DNA of 64,000 bases from Bacillus sp. CECT 9360 (lineage in GTDB: Bacteria; Bacillota; Bacilli; Bacillales; DSM-1321). The position numbers and the translations under genes were made by a program. The DNA lies in assembly GCF_918741275.1 (NCBI RefSeq), contig NZ_CAKKNA010000006.1, positions 124,001 through 188,000 on the forward strand, read 5' to 3'. The notes below the pieces were generated by a model, which ran no database searches, was not told the origin of the DNA, and worked only from the letters and a program-made list of their open reading frames with translations. Positions 36,013-44,121 of the stretch are shown one piece after another (within the stretch, counting starts at the first letter, position 1; each line of letters opens with the position of its first letter).

Positions 36013-36065
36013 TTTTTGAAAACTGATAGGAAAGATAATAATTCCTCAACTACTTAATATACAAT

Positions 36066-36090
36066 AAAAACGGGAGTCGATCGGACTCCC
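36066..36090 (-). terminator. Terminator of yqkE
   Basis: GGGAGTC / GACTCCC stem (36072-36078 with 36084-36090), minus-strand tail GTTTTTATTG. Confidence 0.85.
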
Positions 36091-36097
36091 TTATCAC

Positions 36098-36346
36098 TTA
36101 CTTAAAATTCTTCCAGTCAATCTCGCTTTCATTCAGCAGTTCCTCGAAGGATTTATTTTTTTCTTTCTGTCTGCGCTCCTCTTTCCTTTTCGCTTCCTCG
36201 GCTGCCTTTTTCGCTGCTCCCTCTTCCGAAAGTTGTTTTTGCTGTTCGCGAAGCTTCGCCATTATATCGCCATTAATAAGGTCTCCAAGCGTTAAGGAAT
36301 CATCTTCTTTTTTCTTGCTTTGATTCTGATTTTTATGCTTTTTCAT
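36098..36346 (-). CDS. yqkE: YqkE, DUF3886 small protein
   Basis: An 82-residue, very charged protein (Lys/Glu-rich, coiled-coil-like in 30-70) with LTLGDLINGDIMAKLREQQK near the start and SEIDWKNFK at the end. Function unknown. It matches YqkE by content and by its place between yqkF and yqkD. GGAGGAACTG precedes the ATG. Confidence 0.85.
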   Translation of the reverse strand: MKKHKNQNQSKKKEDDSLTLGDLINGDIMAKLREQQKQLSEEGAAKKAAEEAKRKEERRQKEKNKSFEELLNESEIDWKNFK

Positions 36347-36473
36347 CAGCAGTTCCTCCCTGGATTCATGATTTCATTATACCACGTCTGTCTTGCTTCT
36401 TTTTCAAGGTGCTTTCTCCATTGATTTAATGGTAAAATTAAGTAATGACTGTGGAATCACTGGAGGATTTTTT

Positions 36474-37406
36474 ATGAAGAAATGGCTTGTTATCCTAGGA
36501 AGCATTTTCGCTTACATAATCGGGATCGGTGTTTATTTTTCAAATCGGGTGCTGTATATGAAAAAGAAGGAAGAAACGTTTGTCCGGAACAGGGAAATTA
36601 CGGCAAAGCGTCTTATCGTTTCTGAATTCGATGCCCTCCGCAAAGAAGAAGTCTGGGTTTCTTCCCCTTCCGGTTATCCATTGAATTGTGTGTTCATTGA
36701 ACCCCATGAGACCAAAAAATGGGTGGTTATCTGCCACGGTGTCACAGAGAATAAAATAAATTCGATTAAATATATGAATATCTTTTTGAAGCGCGGTTTC
36801 AATGCAGTCATCTATGATCACCGCCGCCATGGCGGGTCCGGTGGCCGCACAAGCAGCTACGGCCACTATGAGAAGCTTGATTTAAAAGCGGTTGTTGATG
36901 AATTAAAGCGAAGAAAGGGCAGCGATATCACGCTTGGCATCCACGGTGAATCAATGGGAGCAGCCACGCTTTTGTTATATGCGGGCACCATTGAGGATGG
37001 AGCCGATTTTTATATCGCCGATTGTCCATTTTCGAATTTTGAAGCACAGCTAAAGCATCAGTTGAAAAAAGAGGTTCCGCTTCCTGATTGGATGGTGCTT
37101 CCGATCGGGAATGCTTTCATCAAGCTGCGGGGCGGCTACCGCATCAGGGATATATCCCCAATCGCTTCTGTTAAAAACATAAGAAAGCCAGTATTGTTTA
37201 TCCATAGCGAGCCGGACGATTTCATCCCAGTCGCGATGACAAAAGAGCTATACAAAGAAAAAGAAGGCCCGAAACAGCTTTATCTCGCCGCCGTCGGAGC
37301 CCATGCCCAATCCTATAATGAAAACAAGGAAGAATACGAGGAAGTGATTGACCGCTTCTTGAACAATCTTGTTTTTTCCGAAGAATACGAAACGGGGCTG
37401 ACTTAA
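36474..37406 (+). CDS. yqkD: YqkD, membrane-anchored alpha/beta hydrolase
   Basis: Hydrolase of unknown substrate with an N-terminal membrane anchor (about 3-22). It has 310 residues from ATG 36474, with TGGAGGA in front. The oxyanion region CHGVTENKINS lies near residue 85, DHRRHGGSGG near 117, the nucleophile elbow HGESMGAAT near 160, the acid in HSEPDDFIPV near 245 and the histidine in GAHAQSY near 277. The active domain is probably extracytoplasmic. Confidence 0.9.
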   Translation: MKKWLVILGSIFAYIIGIGVYFSNRVLYMKKKEETFVRNREITAKRLIVSEFDALRKEEVWVSSPSGYPLNCVFIEPHETKKWVVICHGVTENKINSIKYMNIFLKRGFNAVIYDHRRHGGSGGRTSSYGHYEKLDLKAVVDELKRRKGSDITLGIHGESMGAATLLLYAGTIEDGADFYIADCPFSNFEAQLKHQLKKEVPLPDWMVLPIGNAFIKLRGGYRIRDISPIASVKNIRKPVLFIHSEPDDFIPVAMTKELYKEKEGPKQLYLAAVGAHAQSYNENKEEYEEVIDRFLNNLVFSEEYETGLT

Positions 37407-37426
37407 CTGTCAGTCCCGTTTCATTT
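37388..37426. terminator. Shared terminator between yqkD and yqkB
   Basis: Stem AAACGGGGCTGAC / GTCAGTCCCGTTT enclosing the yqkD stop codon, followed by CATTTT on the plus strand. It also serves the converging yqkB. Confidence 0.82.
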
Positions 37427-37755
37427 TATCCTGCTGTCCGGTCAAAAAAGCTCATGCGCGGATTAAGCATCCCGTTTGGGCTTTTTAATTGAAAGCTGTT
37501 TGCCTCTGGTACAAAATCAATTTTCATCACGTCGTCCATAAAAATCATTTTGGACTTCTCTATATAAACCGGCAGATAATTCGTTTCTATTTTTTCACTA
37601 TTCTGCTCAAACTCATCGGCAAACCAAAGGGCTGTTACCCCGCTGACAACACAGCCGCATCCGTCCGTATTGTACTTTAATGTAAGATATCCCTTTTGTC
37701 CATTCACGTTCTCGGAAGCTTTTTTAATCGCTCCTTCAGTCCACTCTATGTTCAT
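37426..37755 (-). CDS. yqkB: YqkB, HesB-like iron-sulfur biogenesis family protein
   Basis: Short protein of the HesB/IscA-related family, 109 residues, with the typical opening EWTEGAIKKASENV, the single cysteine pair GCGCVVSG near residue 32 and the C-terminal LKSPNGMLNPRM. The C-terminal cysteine pair of true A-type scaffolds is absent, as in B. subtilis YqkB, so iron-sulfur handling is inferred only from the fold. Confidence 0.85.
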   Translation of the reverse strand: MNIEWTEGAIKKASENVNGQKGYLTLKYNTDGCGCVVSGVTALWFADEFEQNSEKIETNYLPVYIEKSKMIFMDDVMKIDFVPEANSFQLKSPNGMLNPRMSFFDRTAG

Positions 37756-37919
37756 CTTAAATCCCCTTTCTCTTCAGGAAACCCTATTATCATTATACCG
37801 AAAGAAATGCATCCTGTTAATTTATCTGATTATCATCCTCTGGAGATTTTCCTACCATTAAATTTCCCTATCTCCATACAAAAAATGAAACATTTGTTCT
37901 TACTTCCATCATTTAAATC

Positions 37920-37963
37920 TTGAATATAGATCGTACGTTCGCATATAATAGAACAAAAGTACT
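37920..37963 (+). promoter_or_regulatory. SOS-type promoter with two LexA-like boxes
   Basis: TTGAAT (37920-37925), 18 bases, TATAAT (37944-37949). Between the boxes lies AGATCGTACGTTCG (37928-37941), and directly after the -10 lies AGAACAAAAGTACT (37950-37963). They differ from the Bacillus LexA consensus CGAACRNRYGTTYC at three and about four positions. They would control the small ORF and the uvrX-type polymerase. Confidence 0.6.
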
Positions 37964-37981
37964 ATACAGGGGTGCATAATC

Positions 37982-38065
37982 ATGAATGTCAACAGAGATA
38001 AAAAAAATGGCATTAAAATCATTTTACAGAGACCCGTTCATGAAGGAGTGTGGGTAACGCCATGA
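37982..38065 (+). CDS. Small 27-residue ORF translationally coupled to uvrX
   Basis: MNVNRDKKNGIKIILQRPVH followed by EGVWVTP. The stop codon overlaps the ATG of the polymerase gene (ATGA), and AGGGG lies about ten bases before its own ATG. It is basic with no membrane segment. I do not recognise a family. The overlap and the shared SOS-type promoter argue for real translation, if only to load ribosomes on the polymerase gene. Confidence 0.55.
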   Translation: MNVNRDKKNGIKIILQRPVHEGVWVTP

Positions 38066-39327
38066 TCGATTACTCAACCCTTCCCCGCAACAATGTTCTT
38101 TGCGTTGATATAAAATCATTCTTTGCTTCAGTTGAAGCCGTCACTCTTGGCTTGGATCCATTGACTGCCTTTGTGGCAGTCGTCGGGGACAAAAAACGAT
38201 CAGGAAGCATTGTCCTGGCAGCTTCACCGATGATGAAAAAGCACTATCGCATTAAAACAGGCAGCCGTTTATTTGATATCCCGACTCACGACCCTCGTAT
38301 TCGCGTGGTTGAAGCAAACATGGGCCTTTATTTAAAAATATCGACCGCCATTACAAGGCGAATGAATGAATTCGTCCCCATGGAAGCGATTCATCAATAT
38401 TCGATTGATGAATTCTGGCTCACGGCTGATGGCACCCGGGCTTTGTTTGGGAATCGATTCGAGGTTGCCGAGATGATCCAAAAGGCGATCTTACAGGACT
38501 TTGGCCTGCCTAGCTGCATCGGCATTGGCCCCAACCGCTTTCTCTCAAAGGTCATTCTTGATACGAAGTCCAAAAAGGAAGGAATCGTCGAATGCCAATA
38601 TGAAGATGTCCAAGAAAAGCTTTGGCCTTTACCGATTGAGGAAATTTGGGGTATTGGCCACCGGATGAAAGGAAACCTGAACCGTCAGGGGATCGTCACA
38701 CTGGGTGACCTCGCCCAGTATCCCCTTTCCATCTTACAGAAACGATATGGCATCATAGGAGAACAATTATGGTACCATGCCTGGGGCGTTGACCTTTCCC
38801 CTGTCTTAGGGAATCCGGGAGATAACACTCACAGTAAGCAAAAAGGATACGGACACGGCATCACCCTTTTGCGAGACTATTCCGGTGACGAGGTACCGGC
38901 AGTCTTACTCGATTTGGCGGAAGAAGTATGTCGGCGCGCCCGCACCGCTAACATGAGTGGCCGCACGATCCATTTCGGCATCGGCTACTCCACATACCAG
39001 GACGGGGGTGGTTTTAGCCGGTCCCGGAGTATTGACCTGCCGACAAACGTCACCCTTGATGTCTACAAAATCTGTATGGACTTGTTCAAGGAGAATCATA
39101 GCGGAGGCATCATCCGTTCTGTCCACCTTTCACTTAATAACTTAAGTCCCGACGATGGCGCCCAGCTCGACCTGTTTGAAAACAACGAGAGAAAACACCA
39201 GCTAGGTTATGTGATGGACAGCATTCGGGCTAAATACGGTTCAACGGCCATTCTGCGGGCACGCAGTTACACGGATGCCGGCGTCGCCCTTGAACGAAGC
39301 AAGAAGATCGGAGGGCACCGCGCATGA
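38062..39327 (+). CDS. uvrX: UvrX/YqjW-type Y-family DNA polymerase
   Basis: Translesion polymerase of the UmuC-like branch found with YolD in Bacillus. It has 421 residues from ATG 38062 (AAGGAG 13 bases upstream). The palm metal residues are Asp in CVDIKSFFASVEA and Asp-Glu in YSIDEFWLT near 115. The HhH thumb follows (EIWGIGHRMKGNLNRQGI). A clamp-binding-like motif QLDLFEN lies near 375. Known relatives are LexA-controlled. It overlaps the yolD gene by four bases. Confidence 0.92.
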   Translation: MIDYSTLPRNNVLCVDIKSFFASVEAVTLGLDPLTAFVAVVGDKKRSGSIVLAASPMMKKHYRIKTGSRLFDIPTHDPRIRVVEANMGLYLKISTAITRRMNEFVPMEAIHQYSIDEFWLTADGTRALFGNRFEVAEMIQKAILQDFGLPSCIGIGPNRFLSKVILDTKSKKEGIVECQYEDVQEKLWPLPIEEIWGIGHRMKGNLNRQGIVTLGDLAQYPLSILQKRYGIIGEQLWYHAWGVDLSPVLGNPGDNTHSKQKGYGHGITLLRDYSGDEVPAVLLDLAEEVCRRARTANMSGRTIHFGIGYSTYQDGGGFSRSRSIDLPTNVTLDVYKICMDLFKENHSGGIIRSVHLSLNNLSPDDGAQLDLFENNERKHQLGYVMDSIRAKYGSTAILRARSYTDAGVALERSKKIGGHRA

Positions 39328-39650
39328 GGGATAGAGGTTCAATTAAGTGGACGGCCATGATGTTACCCGAACATAAGAAAATGCTTGCCGATCTTTATGA
39401 GGAACAAAAGCACGTCACGAAGCCAAAGCTTGACGAACAGAAGCTGGAAGAGTTAAACGACATTATGCGCGTAGCGCTGGGTCACACATTAAATGTTAAG
39501 GTGACCTTTTACCGGCATCATCGATTTCATTCTGTGAGTGGGCAAATAGCCAAAATTAATAAGCTTGTTAAAGTGATCTGGGTTATGGACGATTCAGGCG
39601 AAGATCATCATATATCGTTTGAGGATATCCTTAATATAGAGATTGATTGA
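39324..39650 (+). CDS. yqjX: YolD-like protein
   Basis: Partner gene of UvrX-type polymerases, 108 residues, function unknown. It has the family opening RDRGSIKWTAMMLPEHKKML and the WVMDDSGEDHHISFEDI end. ATG overlaps the uvrX stop by four bases, so they are coupled. Relatives share a fold with UmuD-linked proteins only by association; no enzymatic residues are apparent. Confidence 0.88.
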   Translation: MRDRGSIKWTAMMLPEHKKMLADLYEEQKHVTKPKLDEQKLEELNDIMRVALGHTLNVKVTFYRHHRFHSVSGQIAKINKLVKVIWVMDDSGEDHHISFEDILNIEID

Positions 39651-39660
39651 AAATAAACGT

Positions 39661-39690
39661 AAAGCCCTTGGGTCCCACACCAGGGGCTTT
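39661..39690. terminator. Hairpin between yolD and the lipoprotein gene
   Basis: AAAGCCCTTGG / CCAGGGGCTTT stem in a convergent gap. The minus-strand tail ACGTTTATTTTC suits the lipoprotein gene better than the plus-strand tail suits yolD. Confidence 0.65.
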
Positions 39691-39698
39691 AGTAAGTT

Positions 39699-40226
39699 TC
39701 AATCCTGATATAAAATTTCATAGGTAAGCTCATCAACGGTCACGAAAAAAGAAGCATCCGTGTTCGACCGGCTCATCATTTCAAGCTGGTAGGCCTTTTC
39801 TGCGGCCAGATAGGTAAGCTTTCTGACAAAAAAGCGCTGACTTTCACCTTCTTGTAGGAAAGAAATAGCCGATGCGACAACTTTCTGCTCCGTCAAACTT
39901 TGTCTGTCTTTCTGGATCATAATCAGTTTCGCATCTGCCCGGCTTGGAAGGGACTCTTTCAGGTCCCCTTCATACCACACCTTTGCCTTCATGCCTATTT
40001 CTAAATCTTTAAAGCTCAGTTCCTCCCCATTCGAATCTTTTAGGGACGTATTTTCCGATAGTGTGTAGTATGTATTTTTAATGAGTACGCTTTCTCCGTC
40101 TGCCACGTCCGTGATGAATCCGGTTTCCCCGATGCTGACTGCTTCGTTATCCGTTCCAAACTCCAGACTGCAGCCGGCAAGCAGGATATAAACAAATGCA
40201 TGCAGAAACAAAATAACCCTTGCCAT
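39699..40226 (-). CDS. Lipoprotein with DUF3221-like domain
   Basis: Secreted lipoprotein of 175 residues. The signal peptide ends in the lipobox LLAGC. The mature part begins with a 70-residue beta domain (GFITDVADGESVLIKN, KDSNGEELSFKDLEIGMKAK), similar in style to the YobA/DUF3221 family, then a second domain rich in beta strands. Start ATG 40226 has GGAGGGG nine bases upstream. Function unknown. It is a single gene between the SOS pair and yqjQ. Confidence 0.75.
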   Translation of the reverse strand: MARVILFLHAFVYILLAGCSLEFGTDNEAVSIGETGFITDVADGESVLIKNTYYTLSENTSLKDSNGEELSFKDLEIGMKAKVWYEGDLKESLPSRADAKLIMIQKDRQSLTEQKVVASAISFLQEGESQRFFVRKLTYLAAEKAYQLEMMSRSNTDASFFVTVDELTYEILYQD

Positions 40227-40261
40227 CAATTTCTTCCCCTCCAGCACAAAAGATAAAGAAT

Positions 40262-40325
40262 TGGCGAGCCATAAGCGCAGATTAGGTGTAGTTGCCCTTA
40301 TGAAGATAGGAAAGTCTACGCTCTC
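40262..40325. repeat. Degenerate tail copy of a dispersed repeat
   Basis: CCATAAGCGCAGATTAGGTG and GTAGTTGCCCTTATG, then GATAGGAAAGT. The same order (CCGTAAGGCGGAGGTTAGAC, GTAGTTGCACTTATG, AAAGGAAAGT) occurs at 57985-58035. Confidence 0.45.
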
Positions 40326-40419
40326 TATCTGACGAAAAATCTCGGAAGTGGTTACAATACAAGTGCATTAGTTACACAACAAATTCAGAATATCCCTTCT
40401 TATAAGGACAATCTTTTTA

Positions 40420-41211
40420 CTATTTCTTAAAAAGCGCCTTTTTCCCCAGTCTTTCCACCGTCCTTGGGAACAGCGTATAAAAAACACTTCCGAGGTTCAT
40501 CCAGCCTGGCAGATTGATTTCACGTCTTTTCGTAAATATCGCGGCGACAATTTTCCCGGCGACATAATCAGGCTGCAGCATGAACCTTTCGACGTTTTTC
40601 ACATATGTGCCCGATTCATCCGCGACATTAAAAAAGTTTGTCGCAATTGGTCCCGGATTAACGGTTGTTACAAAAACATGGTCTTTCATTAACTCAAGCC
40701 GGAGACTGTTCGAGTAGCCAAGTACCGCATGTTTCGTTGCCGAATAGACACCCGATTTGGGCGTGGCGATTTTCCCGGCTTGCGAAGCAATGTTAATGAT
40801 ATGCCCTGTTTGCCGCCGTTTCATGGAAGGAAGAACCATCTGGGTACAGGCAATCAAGCCAAGAACATTTACATCGAACATCGCTTTTGTTTCCTCAAGG
40901 TCCGCTTCATGGGCTTCTTTAAAAACGCCAAAGCCCGCGTTGTTGATCAGCACATCAATATCCCCGGCGGTTGCCTCAATCTCTTCAAATACCCGTTTGA
41001 TCGCAATCGTATCCGATACATCCAGTTTAAAAGCGAACACTTCTGTCTGATATTGCGCTGTGATTTCCTTTTTAAGCTCATTTAATTTATCAATGCTTCG
41101 AGCAAGAAGGACGACACGTGCGCCTTCCCTTGCAGAGCGAATTGCCGTTTCCCTGCCAATCCCGCCTGAAGCTCCGGTAATGACCACACATTTGCCTTTC
41201 AGCCTGTTCAC
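40420..41211 (-). CDS. yqjQ: YqjQ, short-chain dehydrogenase/reductase
   Basis: NAD(P)-dependent oxidoreductase with unknown substrate. It has 263 residues from GTG 41211, which has GGAGGTG seven bases upstream. The in-frame ATGs at 41229 lie inside that ribosome site. The cofactor loop is TGASGGIGRE, NNAGFG lies near 87, the catalytic Ser and Tyr-x-x-x-Lys are in ASQAGK and YSATKHAVLGYS near 155. A hydrophobic C-terminus (GWMNLGSVFYTLFPR) may touch the membrane. It follows yqjP closely. Confidence 0.9.
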   Translation of the reverse strand: MNRLKGKCVVITGASGGIGRETAIRSAREGARVVLLARSIDKLNELKKEITAQYQTEVFAFKLDVSDTIAIKRVFEEIEATAGDIDVLINNAGFGVFKEAHEADLEETKAMFDVNVLGLIACTQMVLPSMKRRQTGHIINIASQAGKIATPKSGVYSATKHAVLGYSNSLRLELMKDHVFVTTVNPGPIATNFFNVADESGTYVKNVERFMLQPDYVAGKIVAAIFTKRREINLPGWMNLGSVFYTLFPRTVERLGKKALFKK

Positions 41212-41225
41212 ACGGCTCACCTCCA

Positions 41226-42185
41226 TCATTGGTTGACAGAATAAACAATTGTTCCTGAATTGGTATCTGCTTTGATTTCTTCCAGATTCTCTAAATAGTC
41301 AAGCTGCCCGACTGTTTCTGAAAGCGTTAGTCCCAATTCCTTCTGGTAAACACTAGGGAAAAGCTGCTTGCATATTTCAAAGCCTGTTGAAGGCTTTTCC
41401 TCAAGCATCTTTTTAACTTTCATTGCCCGCTCATGCTGCCGTTCCATTTGTTTTTTGATCAATCCCGGAACGTCAAACACTTCATTTCCATGGCCTGTGT
41501 ACAACATGTCTATTGATAATTCAAGGCATTTCTTTAAAGATTGATTGTATTGCAACAGCGGTTTTGGCCGTTCGCTCCCCTTTTCGATTGGAGGCTCCAT
41601 TAGTGGATTGGGCGATATTTTTTCGAGCAGATGATCTCCGCCAATCATCACGCCATCTTTTACACGGTAAAGAGAAATATGGCTTTGGGCATGACCAAAA
41701 GTTTCGATCACTTTCCAATCCGGATGACCCGGTATGCTGCCACCTTCCAGAAGGCCGGAACGAAGCGTACGCGGGCTAATATACTTGGCGGATCGGCGGA
41801 ATTGCGTAATCAATGATCTGTATTCGGCCGGAACCCCTAGCTGTGATGAAAAATCGAGATAAAATTTTTCGTGCTCCTCCATAAAATCATCAGTCATAAG
41901 CAGAAATCTCTGATTATGAGGATGACCGTATATTGGAACATCCTCAGAAAAAAAACCAAGACCGCCTGCATGATCAGGGTGATGATGCGTTAATACGATT
42001 TGTTCTATATCACCCAGTTTCAAACCAAGCTCTCGGAGCCCCTGCTCAAGTGCTTCTTTCCCATCTTCGGTCTGCAAGCCTGTATCAATCAATGTCAATG
42101 TATCGCCTTTTATGAGATACACATTTACATTTCCTACCGCAAACGGGGTCGGCAAGGAAATTTTAGCAATATTATTTTTCCACAT
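41226..42185 (-). CDS. yqjP: YqjP, metallo-beta-lactamase-fold hydrolase
   Basis: Metal-dependent hydrolase related to glyoxalase II, substrate unknown. It has 319 residues from ATG 42185. Metal ligands appear in LTHHHPDHAGGL near residue 62, FGHAQSHISLY near 150, GGDHL near 168 and YTGHGNEV near 225. A C-terminal helical lid domain (about 240-319) includes the QLDYLENLEEI winged-helix-like end. Same pairing with yqjQ as in B. subtilis. Confidence 0.9.
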   Translation of the reverse strand: MWKNNIAKISLPTPFAVGNVNVYLIKGDTLTLIDTGLQTEDGKEALEQGLRELGLKLGDIEQIVLTHHHPDHAGGLGFFSEDVPIYGHPHNQRFLLMTDDFMEEHEKFYLDFSSQLGVPAEYRSLITQFRRSAKYISPRTLRSGLLEGGSIPGHPDWKVIETFGHAQSHISLYRVKDGVMIGGDHLLEKISPNPLMEPPIEKGSERPKPLLQYNQSLKKCLELSIDMLYTGHGNEVFDVPGLIKKQMERQHERAMKVKKMLEEKPSTGFEICKQLFPSVYQKELGLTLSETVGQLDYLENLEEIKADTNSGTIVYSVNQ

Positions 42186-42324
42186 AGTCAATTATCCACC
42201 TTGAATTATTATATTTATATAGAAAACGATGTAATAGTAAATATTTTACCTCTATGATGGATAATTGTCATTATTTTCACGTAGCTCGATGATAGAATTT
42301 TTTGATTTTTCTCAAAAAATAAAC

Positions 42325-42354
42325 TTGACAGCAGGCTTGTCTATCCTCCATAAT
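42325..42354 (+). promoter_or_regulatory. Sigma-A promoter of the proI leader
   Basis: TTGACA (42325-42330), 18 bases, CATAAT (42349-42354). The T-box leader begins about seven bases later. Confidence 0.75.
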
Positions 42355-42360
42355 CACTAA

Positions 42361-42613
42361 TAAACTATACGGCACGGCATGAAAATAAGGCCAGTAGATA
42401 AAATATGGCGAAAGAGAGTGAAGCTCAGCGGCTGAAAGGCTTCACCGCCCTCTGGTTTATTGAACCTACCTTATGAGCCTTTAGGCAAACCTAACGTAAT
42501 TCCGGCGATAACGGATTTTGAGCTGCATCTTTCGTCATGAAAGATGAACAAAGGTGGTACCACGGAAGCTAGACCTTTCGTCCTTTATTGGATGAGGGGT
42601 CTTTTTATTTTTA
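42361..42613 (+). ncRNA. T-box riboswitch, proline-specific, controlling proI
   Basis: tRNA-sensing leader. The T-box core AAGGTGGTACCACGG is at 42551-42565. Upstream a long stem I region carries an AGTA loop-E motif (42393-42396) and GAACCTACC, where CCT (42464-42466), a proline codon followed by A, is the likely specifier. Downstream AGACC...GGTCT forms a terminator (42570-42602) followed by CTTTTTATTTTT. Uncharged tRNA-Pro would favour the antiterminator and proI expression. Confidence 0.9.
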
Positions 42614-42631
42614 TTAATTTTAAGCTTGACT

Positions 42632-42786
42632 GATGTCTAGCTTCAGCACCTAGCCCCGACGTACAGGACGTACTAGTGCCACGCGTCGCCACACGAAGTG
42701 CCGAATTTAGTCGGCCTCGAGGTCCTCTCCGGAGGGCAGGCCCATCCTATGAGGTGGCTGAACAAGGTGCTTACGCTTTTCGAAAA
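42632..42786. repeat. Dispersed repeat inserted between T-box and proI start
   Basis: GTCTAGCTTCAGCACC, TAGCCCCGACGTACAGGACG and, at the far end, GTGCTTACGCTTTTCG. These are reverse complements of the blocks at 6938 and 9467. It is transcribed as part of the proI leader and ends eight bases before the ribosome site. Confidence 0.75.
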
Positions 42787-42799
42787 AGGAGGGATATTC

Positions 42800-43651
42800 A
42801 TGAGGAAAATCGCATTTATTGGTGCGGGTTCAATGGCCGAGGCCATCATATCAGGAATGATCACAAGGGGTGTCACAAAACCCGGAGACATTCATATAGC
42901 GAACAGGTCTGACGAGGAGAGACTGTCTTCGTTACAAAAGGGCTATGGCGTGACTGTATGCAGATCCACCACTGAACTGCTGGATGGAGCGGAAATTGTC
43001 GTGCTCGCAGTTAAACCGAAGGATGTGCTGGCGGCAATGGATGCGGTGAAGTCTCATATCACTGAAAACATGCTATTTATATCGGTAGCAGCAGGCGTGA
43101 ATATCTCAAGCCTTGAAGCGATTATTTCCAAAGAAATTCCAATCATCCGGGCGATGCCGAATACATCGGCTGCAGTCGGCCAGTCCGCAACTGCGCTTGC
43201 CGTCAATCAATACACGGAACAGGACGATCTTGAACGAGCCTGCCAATTATTTGAAACAATCGGTTCAGTTGCAATCGTTGCGGAAGAACAAATGAACGCG
43301 GTCACCGGCTTATCAGGAAGCGGTCCTGCTTATATTTATTATCTCGTGGAAGCGATGGAGAAATCGTCGGTGAAAATTGGTTTGGACGGGGAAACCGCAA
43401 AACAATTGATCATCCAGACGTTGATCGGCGCCGCTGAAATGCTAAGCAACTCAGACAAAACCCCGGCCATTCTTCGTAAAGAGGTCACCTCCCCAGGAGG
43501 GACAACGGAAGCAGGGATTAAAGTACTTGAAGCGCACGGTGTACAAGAAGCGTTCATCTCCTGCATTCAGGAAGCAGCACAGCAATCCAAACGAATGGGA
43601 AAGCAAATCAGCCAGGAGATATCAAAGGGTACAGTGCTCCGGGAGGTTTGA
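42800..43651 (+). CDS. proI: ProI, pyrroline-5-carboxylate reductase
   Basis: Last step of proline biosynthesis: pyrroline-5-carboxylate plus NAD(P)H to L-proline. It has 283 residues from ATG 42800 with AAAGGAGGGA upstream. The frame runs back to 42698 through the dispersed repeat but that part is not protein. The Rossmann loop is FIGAGSMAEAI, the family signature lies in SGSGPAYIYYLVEAM near 172 and VTSPGGTTEAGIKVLE near 230. Regulated by the proline T-box. Confidence 0.95.
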   Translation: MRKIAFIGAGSMAEAIISGMITRGVTKPGDIHIANRSDEERLSSLQKGYGVTVCRSTTELLDGAEIVVLAVKPKDVLAAMDAVKSHITENMLFISVAAGVNISSLEAIISKEIPIIRAMPNTSAAVGQSATALAVNQYTEQDDLERACQLFETIGSVAIVAEEQMNAVTGLSGSGPAYIYYLVEAMEKSSVKIGLDGETAKQLIIQTLIGAAEMLSNSDKTPAILRKEVTSPGGTTEAGIKVLEAHGVQEAFISCIQEAAQQSKRMGKQISQEISKGTVLREV

Positions 43652-43897
43652 CCGCTGAGTAAAGTCCATTTAACTTTAATTAAAATACCATACAAAACTC
43701 GAAAAACAGAAACAATATATCTCGGGTTCACTAAATAAGGGGACAAAGACTCATTGTGGTCATCCAGAAATCCCAGATAGGCCTGGATCATGGAGACTGC
43801 AAGTAAACAAAAGAAAGAGTTTTCCGCTCGACTTTGTTCTGGAAATGACAAAGCATAGCTTGTTTGATTTTTCGGAAATCTAGGGTATAGTAGAACA

Positions 43898-44040
43898 AAA
43901 GTATTGCATATATTAAAAAAGACCGTTTAGTGTTGGAGCACCAAACGTCTCTCAGGTAGAGGTTCCCTTCAAGGGGGATCAGCGTAATAGGGAAGATAAT
44001 CCACCACTAGCCGTCTAGCTCAAGGGTGGATTATTTTTTG
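43898..44040 (+). ncRNA. Antitoxin RNA of a type I toxin-antitoxin module
   Basis: Promoter TTGATT (43864-43869), 16 bases, TATAGT (43886-43891). The transcript would end at a terminator with stem ATAATCCACC / GGTGGATTAT (43996-44034) followed by six T. Its 3' end overlaps the last codons of the toxin gene on the other strand, and its whole length is complementary to the toxin mRNA 3' region. This layout is that of TxpA/RatA and BsrG/SR4 type modules. Confidence 0.72.
43915..43949 (-). terminator. Terminator of the toxin mRNA
   Basis: GACCGTTTAGTG / CACCAAACGTC stem (43921-43949) with minus-strand T run TTTTTT (43920-43915). It lies within the 5' part of the antitoxin RNA. Confidence 0.75.
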
Positions 44041-44120
44041 TGGTTCTTATTAAATGACAGTACAGCAAGGATCAAGCTCGCAAAAGCACAAGCAAACATC
44101 CAAGCTTCAAAAACCGTCAT
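44031..44120 (-). CDS. Putative holin-like type I toxin
   Basis: A 29-residue peptide: MTVFEAWMFACAFASLILAV then LSFNKNHKK. It has one transmembrane helix and a basic tail, the layout of the Bacillus holin-like toxins (BsrE, BsrG, TxpA, which start MTxYESLM or MSTxxALM). The very strong ribosome site AAGGGGGTGG is paired with upstream CATCCCC in a hairpin, which would limit translation. Two minus-strand promoters are possible. The 3' end overlaps the antitoxin RNA. Confidence 0.8.
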   Translation of the reverse strand: MTVFEAWMFACAFASLILAVLSFNKNHKK

Positions 44121-44121
44121 A

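Noticed and set aside
39661-39690. A second T-box or attenuator behind yolD
   Set aside because: The hairpin is followed by no T run on the plus strand and there is no downstream gene in that direction; it is a terminator for the opposite strand.
42698-42799. An N-terminal extension of ProI starting at 42698
   Set aside because: The extension is translated dispersed repeat. The ATG at 42800 has a good ribosome site and gives the normal ProI start.
43567-43851. A 94-codon minus-strand frame behind proI
   Set aside because: It overlaps the end of proI antisense, has no ribosome site and no recognisable content.
43891-43906. LexA box at the antitoxin RNA promoter (AGAACAAAAGTATT)
   Set aside because: It is similar to the second box at 37950 but only one half fits the consensus, so SOS control of the toxin-antitoxin module cannot be claimed.
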